NCBI GenBank assembly: GCA_949289565.1 | Contig: CASEOO010000016.1 | Span: forward strand, 186,001 to 250,000 | Direction of reading: 5' to 3' | Source of the DNA: an uncultured Bacteroidales bacterium | GTDB lineage: Bacteria; Bacteroidota; Bacteroidia; Bacteroidales; UBA932 | Length of the DNA stretch: 64,000 bases | Shown here: positions 53,453 to 61,715 of the stretch, piece by piece | Layout of the letters: every line of letters starts with the position of its first letter | Numbering within the stretch: position 1 is the stretch's first letter | Translations under genes and position numbers: made by a program | Notes under the pieces: model-generated | What the model saw: the letters and a program-made list of their open reading frames with translations, nothing else | Databases searched by the model: none | Told to the model about the DNA's origin: nothing

Positions 53453-53887
53453 CTATACAGTTTCGTCAGTATTTGACTGCCCGATATCATTGCCATACAC
53501 AGATACCAGGTCTACTATTTCATTCATTTTAGAGACTATATCTTCCATCATACGCTTCATGGAAGTCATATCGAATTCGAAATAGCCATACTGTATGGCA
53601 AGCGCACCTCCATTGTCTGCTCTGGAAGCAATGGTATTCAATGCGCGGACACGCTGATTATAGTTTACTCCGATACGTTTGATATCAAGACGGAGAAGAT
53701 CAATCTGCTTTATCAGGTTAGATTCATTGCAGATGAGATTTTTTCGTCTGACTCTCCGGGACAGAATCGTTTCCCGTATGAATTTGGATCTGTTGTTATA
53801 TCCCGACAGGCTCATCAATGATGACAGCCTGCAGAATTCATTCTCAGAAAACCTGACATTCACATATCGTGTTCTTGTCTCTCTCAC
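53453..53887 (-). CDS. mobA: MobA-like relaxosome accessory protein
   Basis: The open frame extends to 54010, but I favour the GTG at 53887 (VRETRTRYVNVRFSE, 144 aa), because GGGAGG stands seven bases before it. The protein has a ribbon-helix-helix-like N-terminus and SLSGYNNRSKFIRETI, the BMobC/MobA accessory pattern. It binds oriT and helps the relaxase. It is first of the mobA-ssb-mobB-coupling protein run. Confidence 0.65.
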   Translation of the reverse strand: MRETRTRYVNVRFSENEFCRLSSLMSLSGYNNRSKFIRETILSRRVRRKNLICNESNLIKQIDLLRLDIKRIGVNYNQRVRALNTIASRADNGGALAIQYGYFEFDMTSMKRMMEDIVSKMNEIVDLVSVYGNDIGQSNTDETV

Positions 53888-54010
53888 TATCCAACCTCCC
53901 GCAACACTTGGTAAATGTTTCACGAATATAGTGAAAATCTTATATTTATGAGCAATTTTATAATAAAAAACACCAGCCATTGAACAACTATGGATTCTAT
54001 AAAACTGCAA

Positions 54011-54157
54011 TACCGTTTATCGGTGATATGTGTTGATTATAGTATGAATATAGTTCGTATCAATATGACAATTTGTCAAATGTCTGCCATAAATTATAAC
54101 ACGAGCTATAATGGCATATGCTTTGGTCTAATCTCTAATCTTCGTTAAAAGAACAAC
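54011..54157. other. Candidate oriT between mobA and the MBL-fold gene
   Basis: The AT-rich gap holds an 11-bp palindrome (54067-54077, GACAA-T-TTGTC) and a 6-bp inverted repeat with 8-nt spacer (54093-54098 with 54107-54112). Position upstream of the relaxosome gene fits an oriT. A promoter operator is the alternative. Confidence 0.4.
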
Positions 54158-55075
54158 ATGTCTATGAAAATTATAATATGTGACGTAGGCGATGCTGCTT
54201 GTGCTTTCGTGACATCCGCCAATGGAAAAACTATGATGATCGATTGTGGATGCAGTCTTGATTCCGATAAAACCAATCCAGTTGATGTATTTCATCAATA
54301 TAAAGACTGGCTCGGCAGCAGATATTTTAAGAACCATTATAATGGGCGAATATACCCGATAACACTATTACATATTACTCATCCTGATGATGACCATGTT
54401 CGCAATGCCCGTCGTGTCGTAAATGACCTGACTCCGTACCTCGTTCTTAAAAATGACTACGAGTTGTTTCCGGATGGAAATGAAATCAACGATGAATACA
54501 AAGAGCTTATTGATAAACAATACCGAGGGCAATATTCTTCTCCAATAGATTGGGGATTTGAGGTAAATGAAACTTGTCGCATACCTGTAGATGTCTGCGT
54601 AAAAAACGACGACCTATCCTCCAAAGTACGCAATAACTCCAGCATCATCCGTTATATATATGATAACGGTGTCGGGATATTGTTTTGCGGCGATCTTGAA
54701 CGCCCGGGATGGGATTATCTGGTAAAAAATAATCCGGATTTTATCAATACATTAAGGAGGTATGGCGTAAAAATACTCATTGCACCTCATCATGGGCATA
54801 AATCAGGTTTTCCTAAAGCCTTGTTTGATGTCATTGGAAATGTCGATATTATAATTCACTCAAAAGATACTGAAGCAAGTAAGGAGGGAACAGATGTATC
54901 GTCTCAATATTCATCAATGGCAAGCGGGCATTCATACGAAGTCCATAAGGCTGCTTATTCCGGTAAAGTATTGACAACCAGAAGTAACGGGCATATCTTT
55001 ATTGAAACTTCCGGATACGGCAATTATGCAATCTATGCTTGCTCGGCAAGCCCTAACCATAAACGACTGTATTAA
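54158..55075 (+). CDS. Metallo-beta-lactamase-fold hydrolase, ComEC/Rec2-like
   Basis: This 305-residue protein has VTSANGKTMMIDCG, then HITHPDDDH near 72-80 (metal ligands His75, Asp77-79, His80), FCGDLERPG and IAPHHGHKSG near 235, the MBL metal-site order. The pattern is that of ComEC-type nucleases and related phosphodiesterases. It overlaps a small membrane protein gene by one base (TAATG), which suggests a two-part effector module. DNA, RNA or nucleotide cleavage is possible. No named defence family is recognised. Confidence 0.7.
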   Translation: MSMKIIICDVGDAACAFVTSANGKTMMIDCGCSLDSDKTNPVDVFHQYKDWLGSRYFKNHYNGRIYPITLLHITHPDDDHVRNARRVVNDLTPYLVLKNDYELFPDGNEINDEYKELIDKQYRGQYSSPIDWGFEVNETCRIPVDVCVKNDDLSSKVRNNSSIIRYIYDNGVGILFCGDLERPGWDYLVKNNPDFINTLRRYGVKILIAPHHGHKSGFPKALFDVIGNVDIIIHSKDTEASKEGTDVSSQYSSMASGHSYEVHKAAYSGKVLTTRSNGHIFIETSGYGNYAIYACSASPNHKRLY

Positions 55076-55590
55076 TGGAAGCACTGCAGCAATTAATTGA
55101 CAAAATATCACAATACAGCTTTTTGACAAACATACTTCCTGGAGCGATATTGATGATAACATTAAAGTATATTGTCGGTTACGACTTTATCATTGAAGAA
55201 AACTGGTTATTGACCGGTGTAATGTTTTATTTCTCAGGAATTATATGCAACCGTTTCAGTTCGCTTCTGATAAAACCGTTGCTTGAGGCCTTGCACATCG
55301 TCAGACCGTTGCCATATAAGGACTATATCATCGGGGAAAAGAAAGATACGAAAATCCTCACTCTCAATACCGACAATAATGCTTACAGAGTTTATATTGC
55401 CGTATTCTGTATATCATTGTTGGCCTATCTATACAAGCACCTGCTGTGCAGAATGAATTTCTTTATTGATTATCAATGGCCTATCGTTATTGTTCTGTTG
55501 ATACTCCTTTTCGTATTTTCATATCGGAAGCAGACAAAATACATCAAAGACAGGATAGAAGCCGTCTCCGAAAAGGACACTTTAAAGTGA
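55075..55590 (+). CDS. Four-helix membrane partner of the MBL-fold protein
   Basis: This 171-residue protein has four hydrophobic helices: near 18-38, 42-62, 108-126 and 130-152. The start ATG shares its A with the MBL stop (TAATG), so translation is coupled. No family is recognised. With the hydrolase it may form a sensor-effector pair at the membrane, but this is inference. Confidence 0.55.
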   Translation: MEALQQLIDKISQYSFLTNILPGAILMITLKYIVGYDFIIEENWLLTGVMFYFSGIICNRFSSLLIKPLLEALHIVRPLPYKDYIIGEKKDTKILTLNTDNNAYRVYIAVFCISLLAYLYKHLLCRMNFFIDYQWPIVIVLLILLFVFSYRKQTKYIKDRIEAVSEKDTLK

Positions 55591-55656
55591 CCCCCAGATC
55601 AGCAACCTGTCGGACGATATGCCAGCAGATGGAACCAAACAACTGTTCGGCCATTA

Positions 55657-56328
55657 TTATTCAAACAGGTCAATTCTGGTACCGGGAAGACATCTCAGAA
55701 GAGCTTCTTTCATTTCCGGTATATCCTCAAGTTCGTGCATCCATATACTCCAGAAACCGGAGCTTTGGACTATGTATTCAAGTGTAGTAACAAATACTGG
55801 TTTCGCTTCTTCTATAAGATTCAGGTACATTGCCTTATATGACCTGGCTTCCTCTGCGCACTTCTTGCGTTCTTCTACTCTTGTATCAGATGCCTTCCGG
55901 TAGTTAAGGCTACCTCCTTTCGGGACAGGCCGATCCAACCCGACCAATTCAATAAGCCTTGACACCCTTTCTTTGTCCTCATCACTCAGATTATCAACTG
56001 GAGACGGCATAAGTGTAACCGGATCATATTGTATCATATGATATGTGTCATCTACATCCGGCCACGCAAAATCCCCGATATTGGAATCATTGATATCTTT
56101 ACAGCCTTTGACAGCATTGCAGTTTATACAGCCTAAAAGAAAATTATCCCATGAATACTCCAATGATCTGACTTTACTTTTCGGTTGCTTATGTTCTACT
56201 GCTCCGCCAGAGGCTATATTCCTTTCGCAATACGAACAATATGGGCCGATTGCTTCCATCAAATCTCTTTTGGCCGTATTGTATGGCTTGTATTCCTTGT
56301 CCTTATGCCCTTTGTCTACAGGTCTCAT
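55657..56328 (-). CDS. ptuB: HNH endonuclease, PtuB-like
   Basis: This 223-residue protein carries an HNH finger: Cys31-Cys34 in CSYCERN, His46 in AVEHKQPK, Asn62 and Cys67-Cys70 in LGCINCNAVKG. This is the pattern of the HNH proteins paired with SMC-like ATPases in Septu and in some retrons. It overlaps the ATPase gene by 4 bp (ATGA). No reverse transcriptase lies in the window, so Septu-type is favoured over retron. Confidence 0.78.
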   Translation of the reverse strand: MRPVDKGHKDKEYKPYNTAKRDLMEAIGPYCSYCERNIASGGAVEHKQPKSKVRSLEYSWDNFLLGCINCNAVKGCKDINDSNIGDFAWPDVDDTYHMIQYDPVTLMPSPVDNLSDEDKERVSRLIELVGLDRPVPKGGSLNYRKASDTRVEERKKCAEEARSYKAMYLNLIEEAKPVFVTTLEYIVQSSGFWSIWMHELEDIPEMKEALLRCLPGTRIDLFE

Positions 56329-57602
56329 TTCTTTTTGCTGTTAAGTTTGGAAATTTTTGCCAGTTTTAATTTTGCAACAAAAACAGGATCGTCGCTATAT
56401 AACTGCATATATGAATCAAACAATTCTTCAATATGCAATTTTTCTTTCTCTGTTCCTGAATATGACTCCAAAGCACTAAAGAAATCTCTGGCCGCTTTTT
56501 CTTTTTCGTCAAAGACTTTGCTCCGCTGGGATTTTACGCCCATATAAAGTGCATTCGTTTCAAGGCTCACATCGTGAGGTTCATTTATCAGTTCTTCATT
56601 TTCAAGATTTATGAGTTGGTCACGGCTCAATGACTGGACAATGAACGGAGAATGTGTCGTTGCGACAAACTGTATCTTCGGGAAACATTCAACCAGTTCC
56701 GCCACGATTCCTTTCTGCCAGGATGGATGAAGATGCAGATCAAGCTCATCAATAAGGACAAGACCTTCTGTTTCTTTAAGGGCATTCACACCAAGATGCG
56801 GATTAAGTTTTATACATCTGTATGCTATGTCTGCGATCATCCCTATCATATTCCTGTAACCGTCACTCATCATCCGGTACGGAATACTGGCTTTTTTATT
56901 TCCATCTCTGTGTACACATACAATATCGTCCTCCGCAAAATCATAGTACAGATCTTCCCAATCTTCAAGACATGTCAGAATTGCCTGCTTGAATGTATCA
57001 AGCCTTTGTACCAGTTCATCTGAATCTTTCTTGTCTATATTCTTCTCCAGTGTCTTATACCAGTTGCGGAATGCCTTGCTGGAAGACTTGACAGAAAAAC
57101 AATTCTCATAGCCTTCAAGTCTGGAACCTTGCTTTGTATAATTTACCTTGTCATTAAGTTCTGCCCACAACCTTCCTGTTCCGTGATAGGCAAACAAAGG
57201 CAATACAACATCATTCCCTTTCATTGCCTTTTCCAATTCTGCTTCGGCATAATCAGTCACGGATTTTGCATGTTTGGCTGTACTGGCAAAAGACAGCTTC
57301 TCTATACTGCGCTTCCATATACCCCATTTGCCTTCCGCCTCTATTTCACAAGGTAATTGAGGATCAAACACTGATTTTTCCTTTTCCTCTATCCTGACCT
57401 CTCCTTTATGTATCGGCCTCTGGATTTTCTGTCCGCCACCCAACGGTATAAGATAACATCCGGCAGCAACAGCCAAAGCATCAAGGACAGATGTTTTTCC
57501 GGATCCGTTATTACCTATGACTACAGTAAAATTATTGCGGAAAAAGAATTCTTCTTCCTCAAAGCCTTTGAAATTTTTAATTTTCAACCGGTCTATTAAC
57601 AT
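56325..57602 (-). CDS. ptuA: Septu-like PtuA ATPase
   Basis: This 425-residue SMC/ABC-type ATPase has Walker A GNNGSGKTS at 30-38, signature MSDGYRNM near 245, Walker B GLVLIDELDLHLHP at 280-292 and the H-loop ATTHSPFIVQ near 315. Between them is a coiled-coil arm. In Septu, PtuA senses infection and restrains or activates the PtuB nuclease, leading to DNA damage. Gene order, ATPase before HNH with a 4-bp overlap, matches type I Septu. Confidence 0.78.
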   Translation of the reverse strand: MLIDRLKIKNFKGFEEEEFFFRNNFTVVIGNNGSGKTSVLDALAVAAGCYLIPLGGGQKIQRPIHKGEVRIEEKEKSVFDPQLPCEIEAEGKWGIWKRSIEKLSFASTAKHAKSVTDYAEAELEKAMKGNDVVLPLFAYHGTGRLWAELNDKVNYTKQGSRLEGYENCFSVKSSSKAFRNWYKTLEKNIDKKDSDELVQRLDTFKQAILTCLEDWEDLYYDFAEDDIVCVHRDGNKKASIPYRMMSDGYRNMIGMIADIAYRCIKLNPHLGVNALKETEGLVLIDELDLHLHPSWQKGIVAELVECFPKIQFVATTHSPFIVQSLSRDQLINLENEELINEPHDVSLETNALYMGVKSQRSKVFDEKEKAARDFFSALESYSGTEKEKLHIEELFDSYMQLYSDDPVFVAKLKLAKISKLNSKKK

Positions 57603-57695
57603 GATACAAATATTTTATGACTACAAATTTAACTTATTTTTCAAGAATTGAGGGACTAATATATCGAATCTGTCCGATTAGGTTGAAATACATCA

Positions 57696-58061
57696 CTAAT
57701 TGTCCGAATATGCAGAATTAACCATCTGATTATACTCTGCATCTGTCATACCTGGACTACGCTCCACAATACTGTCTATTTCAGATCCAAGATCATCGAA
57801 ATAAATGCCTTGACTGACAATCGTTACCGTGTTTTTCTGAAGCAGACATATATCATAAAGGTCTGCCCCTTCATCAAGCACGACTACAACTGTTCCTTTA
57901 AATAGGAATCCGTTTACATCAAATGCAAGTCCGGCACGACTGTCAATCTCTGCAGCCCTGATATTCCGTATTCCCCATGACCATAGGATATTGTAATCGG
58001 TATATTGCTTGAGCTGTTGCCAAATCGTGGCAGCTACTTCTATCGTATGAGATTTGTCCAT
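57696..58061 (-). CDS. Uncharacterised small protein in the SSB-led run
   Basis: The 121-residue protein has no recognised domain. It has an alpha-beta pattern (IWQQLKQYTDYNILWSW, then FLFKGTVVVVLDEGADLYDICLL) and an acidic C-terminus. It is the last of five tight genes starting with ssb. Such leading-region genes often act against host defences. Confidence 0.5.
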   Translation of the reverse strand: MDKSHTIEVAATIWQQLKQYTDYNILWSWGIRNIRAAEIDSRAGLAFDVNGFLFKGTVVVVLDEGADLYDICLLQKNTVTIVSQGIYFDDLGSEIDSIVERSPGMTDAEYNQMVNSAYSDN

Positions 58062-58075
58062 AAGTCATCAATTAA

Positions 58076-58360
58076 TTAAATGTGAGGTATATATCGTCCG
58101 TTTGTTTCAAGATATTCGAGAATGCCTTTTGCTTCTTCGTGAGATGCTCTGTTTCTGTCATCATAACATCTCTCATCATCTGCCATGACCTTCAGGCATT
58201 CAAGCAAAAGTCTGTAGAAACTTTGTTGAAGGGTCGGGTGCATCATCGGGATAGATGCTGCAAACACTCTCTTATCGAAATTATAATTGTTCAACGCTCT
58301 CTCAATCTCTTTTGCAAGTCCGTACTCTTCCGTGCGGTCAATAATATCCATCTTATTCAT
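58076..58360 (-). CDS. Uncharacterised small helical protein in the SSB-led run
   Basis: I prefer ATG 58360 (94 aa): it overlaps the preceding stop, as is usual in this run. The longer open frame to 58444 only adds residues read in the other gene. The sequence is helical and charged (GLAKEIERALNNYNF, SFYRLLLECLKVMADD). No family is recognised. Confidence 0.5.
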   Translation of the reverse strand: MNKMDIIDRTEEYGLAKEIERALNNYNFDKRVFAASIPMMHPTLQQSFYRLLLECLKVMADDERCYDDRNRASHEEAKGILEYLETNGRYIPHI

Positions 58361-58625
58361 ATCGGCTGATTTGATTATCAAGAAAGTCCAATATTGCCCA
58401 ATCGGAAAAAAACGTATCCCATAAATCATATTCATAACCATCATTGCTTACAAGCATGACTTTAGCGGATAGTCTCGGAGACTCCGATATGCTGTATTCA
58501 TCATTTATACGGAGCTGTTTAAGTTCATTGTAACTTGGTACTGTTCCGTATTTGCATATAATCTCATGCAGTCTATCCTCTGCTTCAATGTGAAGACGTT
58601 CTAATTTTTCGCAATAAGTTTTCAT
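58353..58625 (-). CDS. Uncharacterised small protein in the SSB-led run
   Basis: The start ATG 58625 (90 aa) is chosen because it falls 19 bp after the stop of the 51-residue gene. The frame beyond it, to 58697, has no start that respects that gene. The sequence has CEKLERLHIEAEDRLHEI and VMLVSNDGYEYDLWDTFF. No family is recognised. Confidence 0.5.
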   Translation of the reverse strand: MKTYCEKLERLHIEAEDRLHEIICKYGTVPSYNELKQLRINDEYSISESPRLSAKVMLVSNDGYEYDLWDTFFSDWAILDFLDNQISRYE

Positions 58626-58644
58626 AACAAGGAAATTGGCGTGA

Positions 58645-58800
58645 CTATAAGTTTTGCTCAATACTGTAATTGCCTGAAGTCTCAGGCATAACGACATCTT
58701 TCAGTTCAAGGCCCAAATCAGCAATAAGGTCCTTCAATTCCTGACTGCGACCTATAATGTCACCAATCTGCATCGGGAAAGAAAAGCGAACATTATCCAT
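58645..58800 (-). CDS. 51-residue protein in the SSB-led run
   Basis: This short frame begins MDNVRFSFPMQIGDIIG and is acidic. It is 11 bp after the SSB stop and 19 bp before the next start, filling the gap in the run exactly. It is too short to classify. Confidence 0.5.
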   Translation of the reverse strand: MDNVRFSFPMQIGDIIGRSQELKDLIADLGLELKDVVMPETSGNYSIEQNL

Positions 58801-58811
58801 GGCAATGATAT

Positions 58812-59105
58812 TTATTCGTTAGCACTTCTGATCTTTTCCGCGACTACCTGAAACCCAGTGAAAGACTTGCCGTCCTTAGTATAATTGTTCGGTCTCAGGA
58901 ATCCTTTTACAAATACTTCTTTGCCTTTTGCAAGAAGCTCTGTCGGAATATTCTTGTCTTTCGCAAAGAGCACACAGTTAAAAAACATTACATCAGCACT
59001 GTTTACTCTATGCGCAATGGAGAATGACGCAAATGTCATAGCGTCATTAATTCTGGCATCTTTGGTCAGATACCCTGAAATCTGTATGAGGTTATCACTT
59101 TTCAT
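58812..59105 (-). CDS. ssb: SSB-like protein (paralogue 2)
   Basis: I place the start at ATG 59105 (97 aa; MKSDNLIQISGYLTKDARI). It is an OB-fold protein with FNCVLFAKDKN and GKEVFVKGFLRPNN near the centre, like short plasmid SSBs, and no acidic tail. It heads a five-gene minus-strand run next to a structured intergenic region, as in the leading region of conjugative plasmids. A sister gene is beside the relaxase. Confidence 0.72.
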   Translation of the reverse strand: MKSDNLIQISGYLTKDARINDAMTFASFSIAHRVNSADVMFFNCVLFAKDKNIPTELLAKGKEVFVKGFLRPNNYTKDGKSFTGFQVVAEKIRSANE

Positions 59106-59160
59106 AATGAAACACATTTAAGTTGAACTTATGTTTTTGGAGCATTTATGTCCATGAGCA

Positions 59161-59243
59161 GGTATGTCAAGTAAGAGCCGGAAAATACGACCCGAAGGGT
59201 GGAGATTTTCCGAGCGAAAGGCGAAGCCGATACTTTACATACC
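59161..59243. other. Nested inverted repeats upstream of the SSB-led run: candidate oriT or replication site
   Basis: GGTATGT (59161-59167) pairs with ACATACC (59237-59243), CGGAAAAT (59179-59186) with ATTTTCCG (59205-59212), and ACCC-GAA-GGGT (59190-59200) makes the tip. The stretch is GC-richer than its surroundings and has no convincing ORF. Confidence 0.55.
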
Positions 59244-59287
59244 GGAAAGCGAAAGGGACAACCTTTGCGCAAAAAAACATTGTATGT

Positions 59288-59530
59288 TCAACGACTTTGT
59301 TTCAGAGAGGGAAAAGAATGGATAATAACCCATAAGGATAACAGGAATTCACCAGACCCGAGGCTCGAGTTCGTGTCACGAACACACATCTTGCTATACT
59401 GACCCAAGACAATGTTACCACAGAAAATTATAATGACTGCCACAACATGCCTCAAGTCAGTTATGACACCGCAAATACCTGCAGTAATCGGGAAAAGACC
59501 AATCAATAATGCCGACTTGAAAAATGCCAA
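59288..59530 (-). CDS. Possible two-helix small membrane protein (weak)
   Basis: An 80-residue frame starts at TTG (59530) and has two hydrophobic stretches, SALLIGLFPITAGICGVI and HVVAVIIIFCGNIVLG. It is a low-quality ORF with an unusual start and overlaps the 15-bp palindrome at 59369. It may be chance. Confidence 0.22.
   Translation of the reverse strand: MAFFKSALLIGLFPITAGICGVITDLRHVVAVIIIFCGNIVLGQYSKMCVRDTNSSLGSGEFLLSLWVIIHSFPSLKQSR
59369..59383. promoter_or_regulatory. 15-bp palindrome, candidate partition or operator site
   Basis: GTTCGTG-T-CACGAAC is a perfect inverted repeat. It differs from the classical parS sequence, but the element encodes a ParB-family protein with no other visible site. 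Confidence 0.4.
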
Positions 59531-59566
59531 TATGTCATAACGTTATAAAATTATGTTTACATTTGC

Positions 59567-59612
59567 ATATGTATACATATATTTATGTGATTATGTATAT
59601 ATGCAAGCATAT
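59567..59612. promoter_or_regulatory. Two palindromes upstream of the 116-residue gene
   Basis: ATATGTA-TACATAT (59567-59580) and ATATGC-AA-GCATAT (59599-59612) lie 33-78 bp before the ATG at 59645. They could be operators for its product. Confidence 0.45.
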
Positions 59613-59644
59613 TTACATTACTTTATAAATACATATAAAACAAT

Positions 59645-59995
59645 ATGAGCCAGTTGGAAAATTTCAGAAGCGTACTGAAGAAAGAAAAAGGATCAGACAA
59701 TACTGTTCCAAATGAACAGCCAGCGGCAAGAAATGAGGCAGATAAAAATGCTTCCTATCCATCTTCCTGCAGCATACCTGAGACCAAAGCGAAACATGAA
59801 AAGATGAAAAGGACAAGTATCGGTTTGCCCGGAGAAGTGCATGAAAAGTTAAAGGTAATCAGTCTGTGGATGAAAAAAGAAGGAATAAAAGATAACCCGG
59901 GACTCGTAACTACGATCAATGAATTAATTGACTTCTATATCAGACAGCACCCTTCAGCAGAAAGATTCCTTGAAATGTATTATCGGATCGAATAA
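59645..59995 (+). CDS. Small plasmid-type protein with a ribbon-helix-helix-like tail
   Basis: This 116-residue protein has a low-complexity N-terminus, then KRTSIGLPGEVHEKLKVISLWMK and a helical end (VTTINELIDFYIRQH). The strand-then-two-helices pattern is like ribbon-helix-helix regulators such as partition or copy-control repressors. It is next to two palindromes and the iteron array. No named family is recognised. Confidence 0.5.
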   Translation: MSQLENFRSVLKKEKGSDNTVPNEQPAARNEADKNASYPSSCSIPETKAKHEKMKRTSIGLPGEVHEKLKVISLWMKKEGIKDNPGLVTTINELIDFYIRQHPSAERFLEMYYRIE

Positions 59996-60060
59996 TCGCA
60001 GGGGATGATACTGCTACACGAAAACAGGCAAAATGCAAACCCGGAAAATCTGCCGTAAAA

Positions 60061-60314
60061 TCCGTCAAAACTTAGGAAACAAACAAATATTCGTCAAAAC
60101 TTAGGAAGTGACAATCAATAACATAAGCAAAAATATGTGAATATTTCAGCGTAAAATCAACTGAAACATACTTTAAAGCGGCAAATGCAGCTCCACGAAA
60201 ACGACACTCATATATATTTCGTCAAAATATAGTATCAGTTTCTTCAGACTTTAGTTGAAACTTCGTCAAAATTTAGGAAACAAAAGCACACTATCTCTTC
60301 AAAATTTAGTGCAA
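60061..60314. repeat. Iteron array, candidate replication origin
   Basis: Copies of TTCGTCAAAAYTTAGGAA lie at 60061-60080, 60090-60109, 60219-60235 (degenerate), 60261-60281 and 60295-60314 (degenerate). All are in the same orientation, irregularly spaced, in a gene-free 500-bp stretch 180 bp downstream of the rep gene end. Repeats of this length beside a Rep_3-type initiator are the normal mark of an iteron plasmid origin. Confidence 0.75.
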
Positions 60315-60496
60315 GCCAACGGTCAAATCCCGATTACCCATTTGTGACACAATTAATTATTGAAATGCCTATATACAATACAAATAGATAATCAAAGAGA
60401 ATATAAACGAATCTGCTATGCAAAAAAGATGAAAAAGGAAAGGCCCAGATAAAAGAGAAAATTGCGCGAAAGAGAAAAGGGCAAAATGGGAACGAG

Positions 60497-61591
60497 TCAA
60501 CAATTTTCCTTGTCTGTCATCTCGTTCTCATCATCAATTATTGCATATCTGGCAAGCCAGTCGGAAAACCAGACATTCATAGAGGCCGCCACATAGCTGT
60601 TCACATCACTTATATGATTGTTTTTACGGACATAAGAAGTCAGATTCATCAATTTTGAAAGAAACGGTTTGAGATCTTCATAATCAATCTGACTGAAAAC
60701 CTGCTGAATGGTATCAAGTTTGACACCGATAGAAATCAAGAGATTAAAGCAGATATCCCTCGCCGAATCCATTTCTTTGTTTTTCTGTTCCTGAGAAACA
60801 ATCATCTTGATTTTGAAAACAAGCCTTTGGTCACCATGCAGTTTGTATAACCGGTATTGAAACCATATCGGAAATCTCTTTTTAAGTTCTTGCTGAGCCG
60901 GATATATGATTTTGGAAACGATATTATCATACCTGTCATAAGCCGGGCCCAAAGCAAGGATCCGTCTGAAATTTTCCAACGAGATGACGAAACCTCCCTT
61001 TGTCCTCCATGAACATATAAGCCAGTATATCCTGACTGTGTATTTGTTGGTTATTGACATCGCAGACGAATGCGAATACGTAGAAAACCCTTCTTCAGTA
61101 AGAAGCAGCCGTCTGACCATATCTTCCATAAGGTAGATATCGACCTCTTTGGAATACGGAGGGAATGAATATCCTGCAATCAGTCCGCTGAACGAGTTTA
61201 CGATTTTGAGCCCGTCTACACATTTGACTGTTTCGGGAAATATAAGTTTTGCATCTTGCAGTTCATCAAAATAAGATCTTAGCCGACCTCCGTTCTTCTG
61301 CCCAAGATTGAACTCTGAAACAGGAATCGTAAGTATTCTGGTCTGCATCCTTTCCGGATTCCGGTGGGGCAGCAAATTCTCGGGAATATTATATGACCTC
61401 CGCCTCCGTGAAATCTTGTACTGGAGTGCTGTCTGAAGATATGAGATTATGGTCATCAGAATCCGCAGATGTGTCAGTTTCAGATTCCCTTCTATATAAG
61501 CGACCCCATTGACCTGAATAATCTCATCTTTGGTCAAAGTCCTTTTTATTGTTCTTTTCCTGACTTTATATTTCTCTTTCGAGTTCACCAC
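60497..61591 (-). CDS. Replication initiator, Rep_3 family
   Basis: The protein has two winged-helix domains: LKLTHLRILMTIISYLQ in the first and NKYTVRIYWLICSWRTKGGFVISLENFRRIL in the second, the Rep_3 pattern of plasmid initiators that bind iterons. GTG at 61591 (364 aa) is the best start; the frame upstream to 61639 offers only TTG. Clustered Lys/Arg at RRRRSYNIP near the first domain could contact DNA. It is divergent from traO across a near-perfect palindrome. Confidence 0.72.
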   Translation of the reverse strand: MVNSKEKYKVRKRTIKRTLTKDEIIQVNGVAYIEGNLKLTHLRILMTIISYLQTALQYKISRRRRSYNIPENLLPHRNPERMQTRILTIPVSEFNLGQKNGGRLRSYFDELQDAKLIFPETVKCVDGLKIVNSFSGLIAGYSFPPYSKEVDIYLMEDMVRRLLLTEEGFSTYSHSSAMSITNKYTVRIYWLICSWRTKGGFVISLENFRRILALGPAYDRYDNIVSKIIYPAQQELKKRFPIWFQYRLYKLHGDQRLVFKIKMIVSQEQKNKEMDSARDICFNLLISIGVKLDTIQQVFSQIDYEDLKPFLSKLMNLTSYVRKNNHISDVNSYVAASMNVWFSDWLARYAIIDDENEMTDKENC

Positions 61592-61656
61592 ATGTCTAAA
61601 ATATGGACACAAAAGTATCTGAAAAATTTGGAAAAGCAAAAATATTAGTGTTATTT

Positions 61657-61677
61657 TGTGTTATAATTATAGACACA
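61657..61677. promoter_or_regulatory. Near-perfect 21-bp palindrome between rep and traO
   Basis: TGTGT-TATAATTATA-G-ACACA spans the region between the divergent genes. It is a candidate rep operator. Confidence 0.45.
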
Positions 61678-61715
61678 ATATAGAATATAATATACTAATA
61701 ATTCATTATTTATAA

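Noticed and set aside
55657..57602. ATPase/HNH pair considered as part of a retron
   Set aside because: No reverse transcriptase or msr/msd-like region is near the pair. The 48.4-kb hairpin is 7 kb away and lacks an RT too.
57602..57695. Two copies of TGTCCGA in the gap before the small-gene run
   Set aside because: The copies are only seven bases long and too few to suggest a site.
59369..59383. 15-bp palindrome read as a classical parS
   Set aside because: It does not match the usual TGTTTCACGTGAAACA-type centre, so the assignment was reduced to a candidate site only.
60061..60314. Short direct repeats considered as a CRISPR array
   Set aside because: Spacing is irregular, repeats are degenerate, no cas genes occur, and a Rep initiator is adjacent. 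Iterons fit better.
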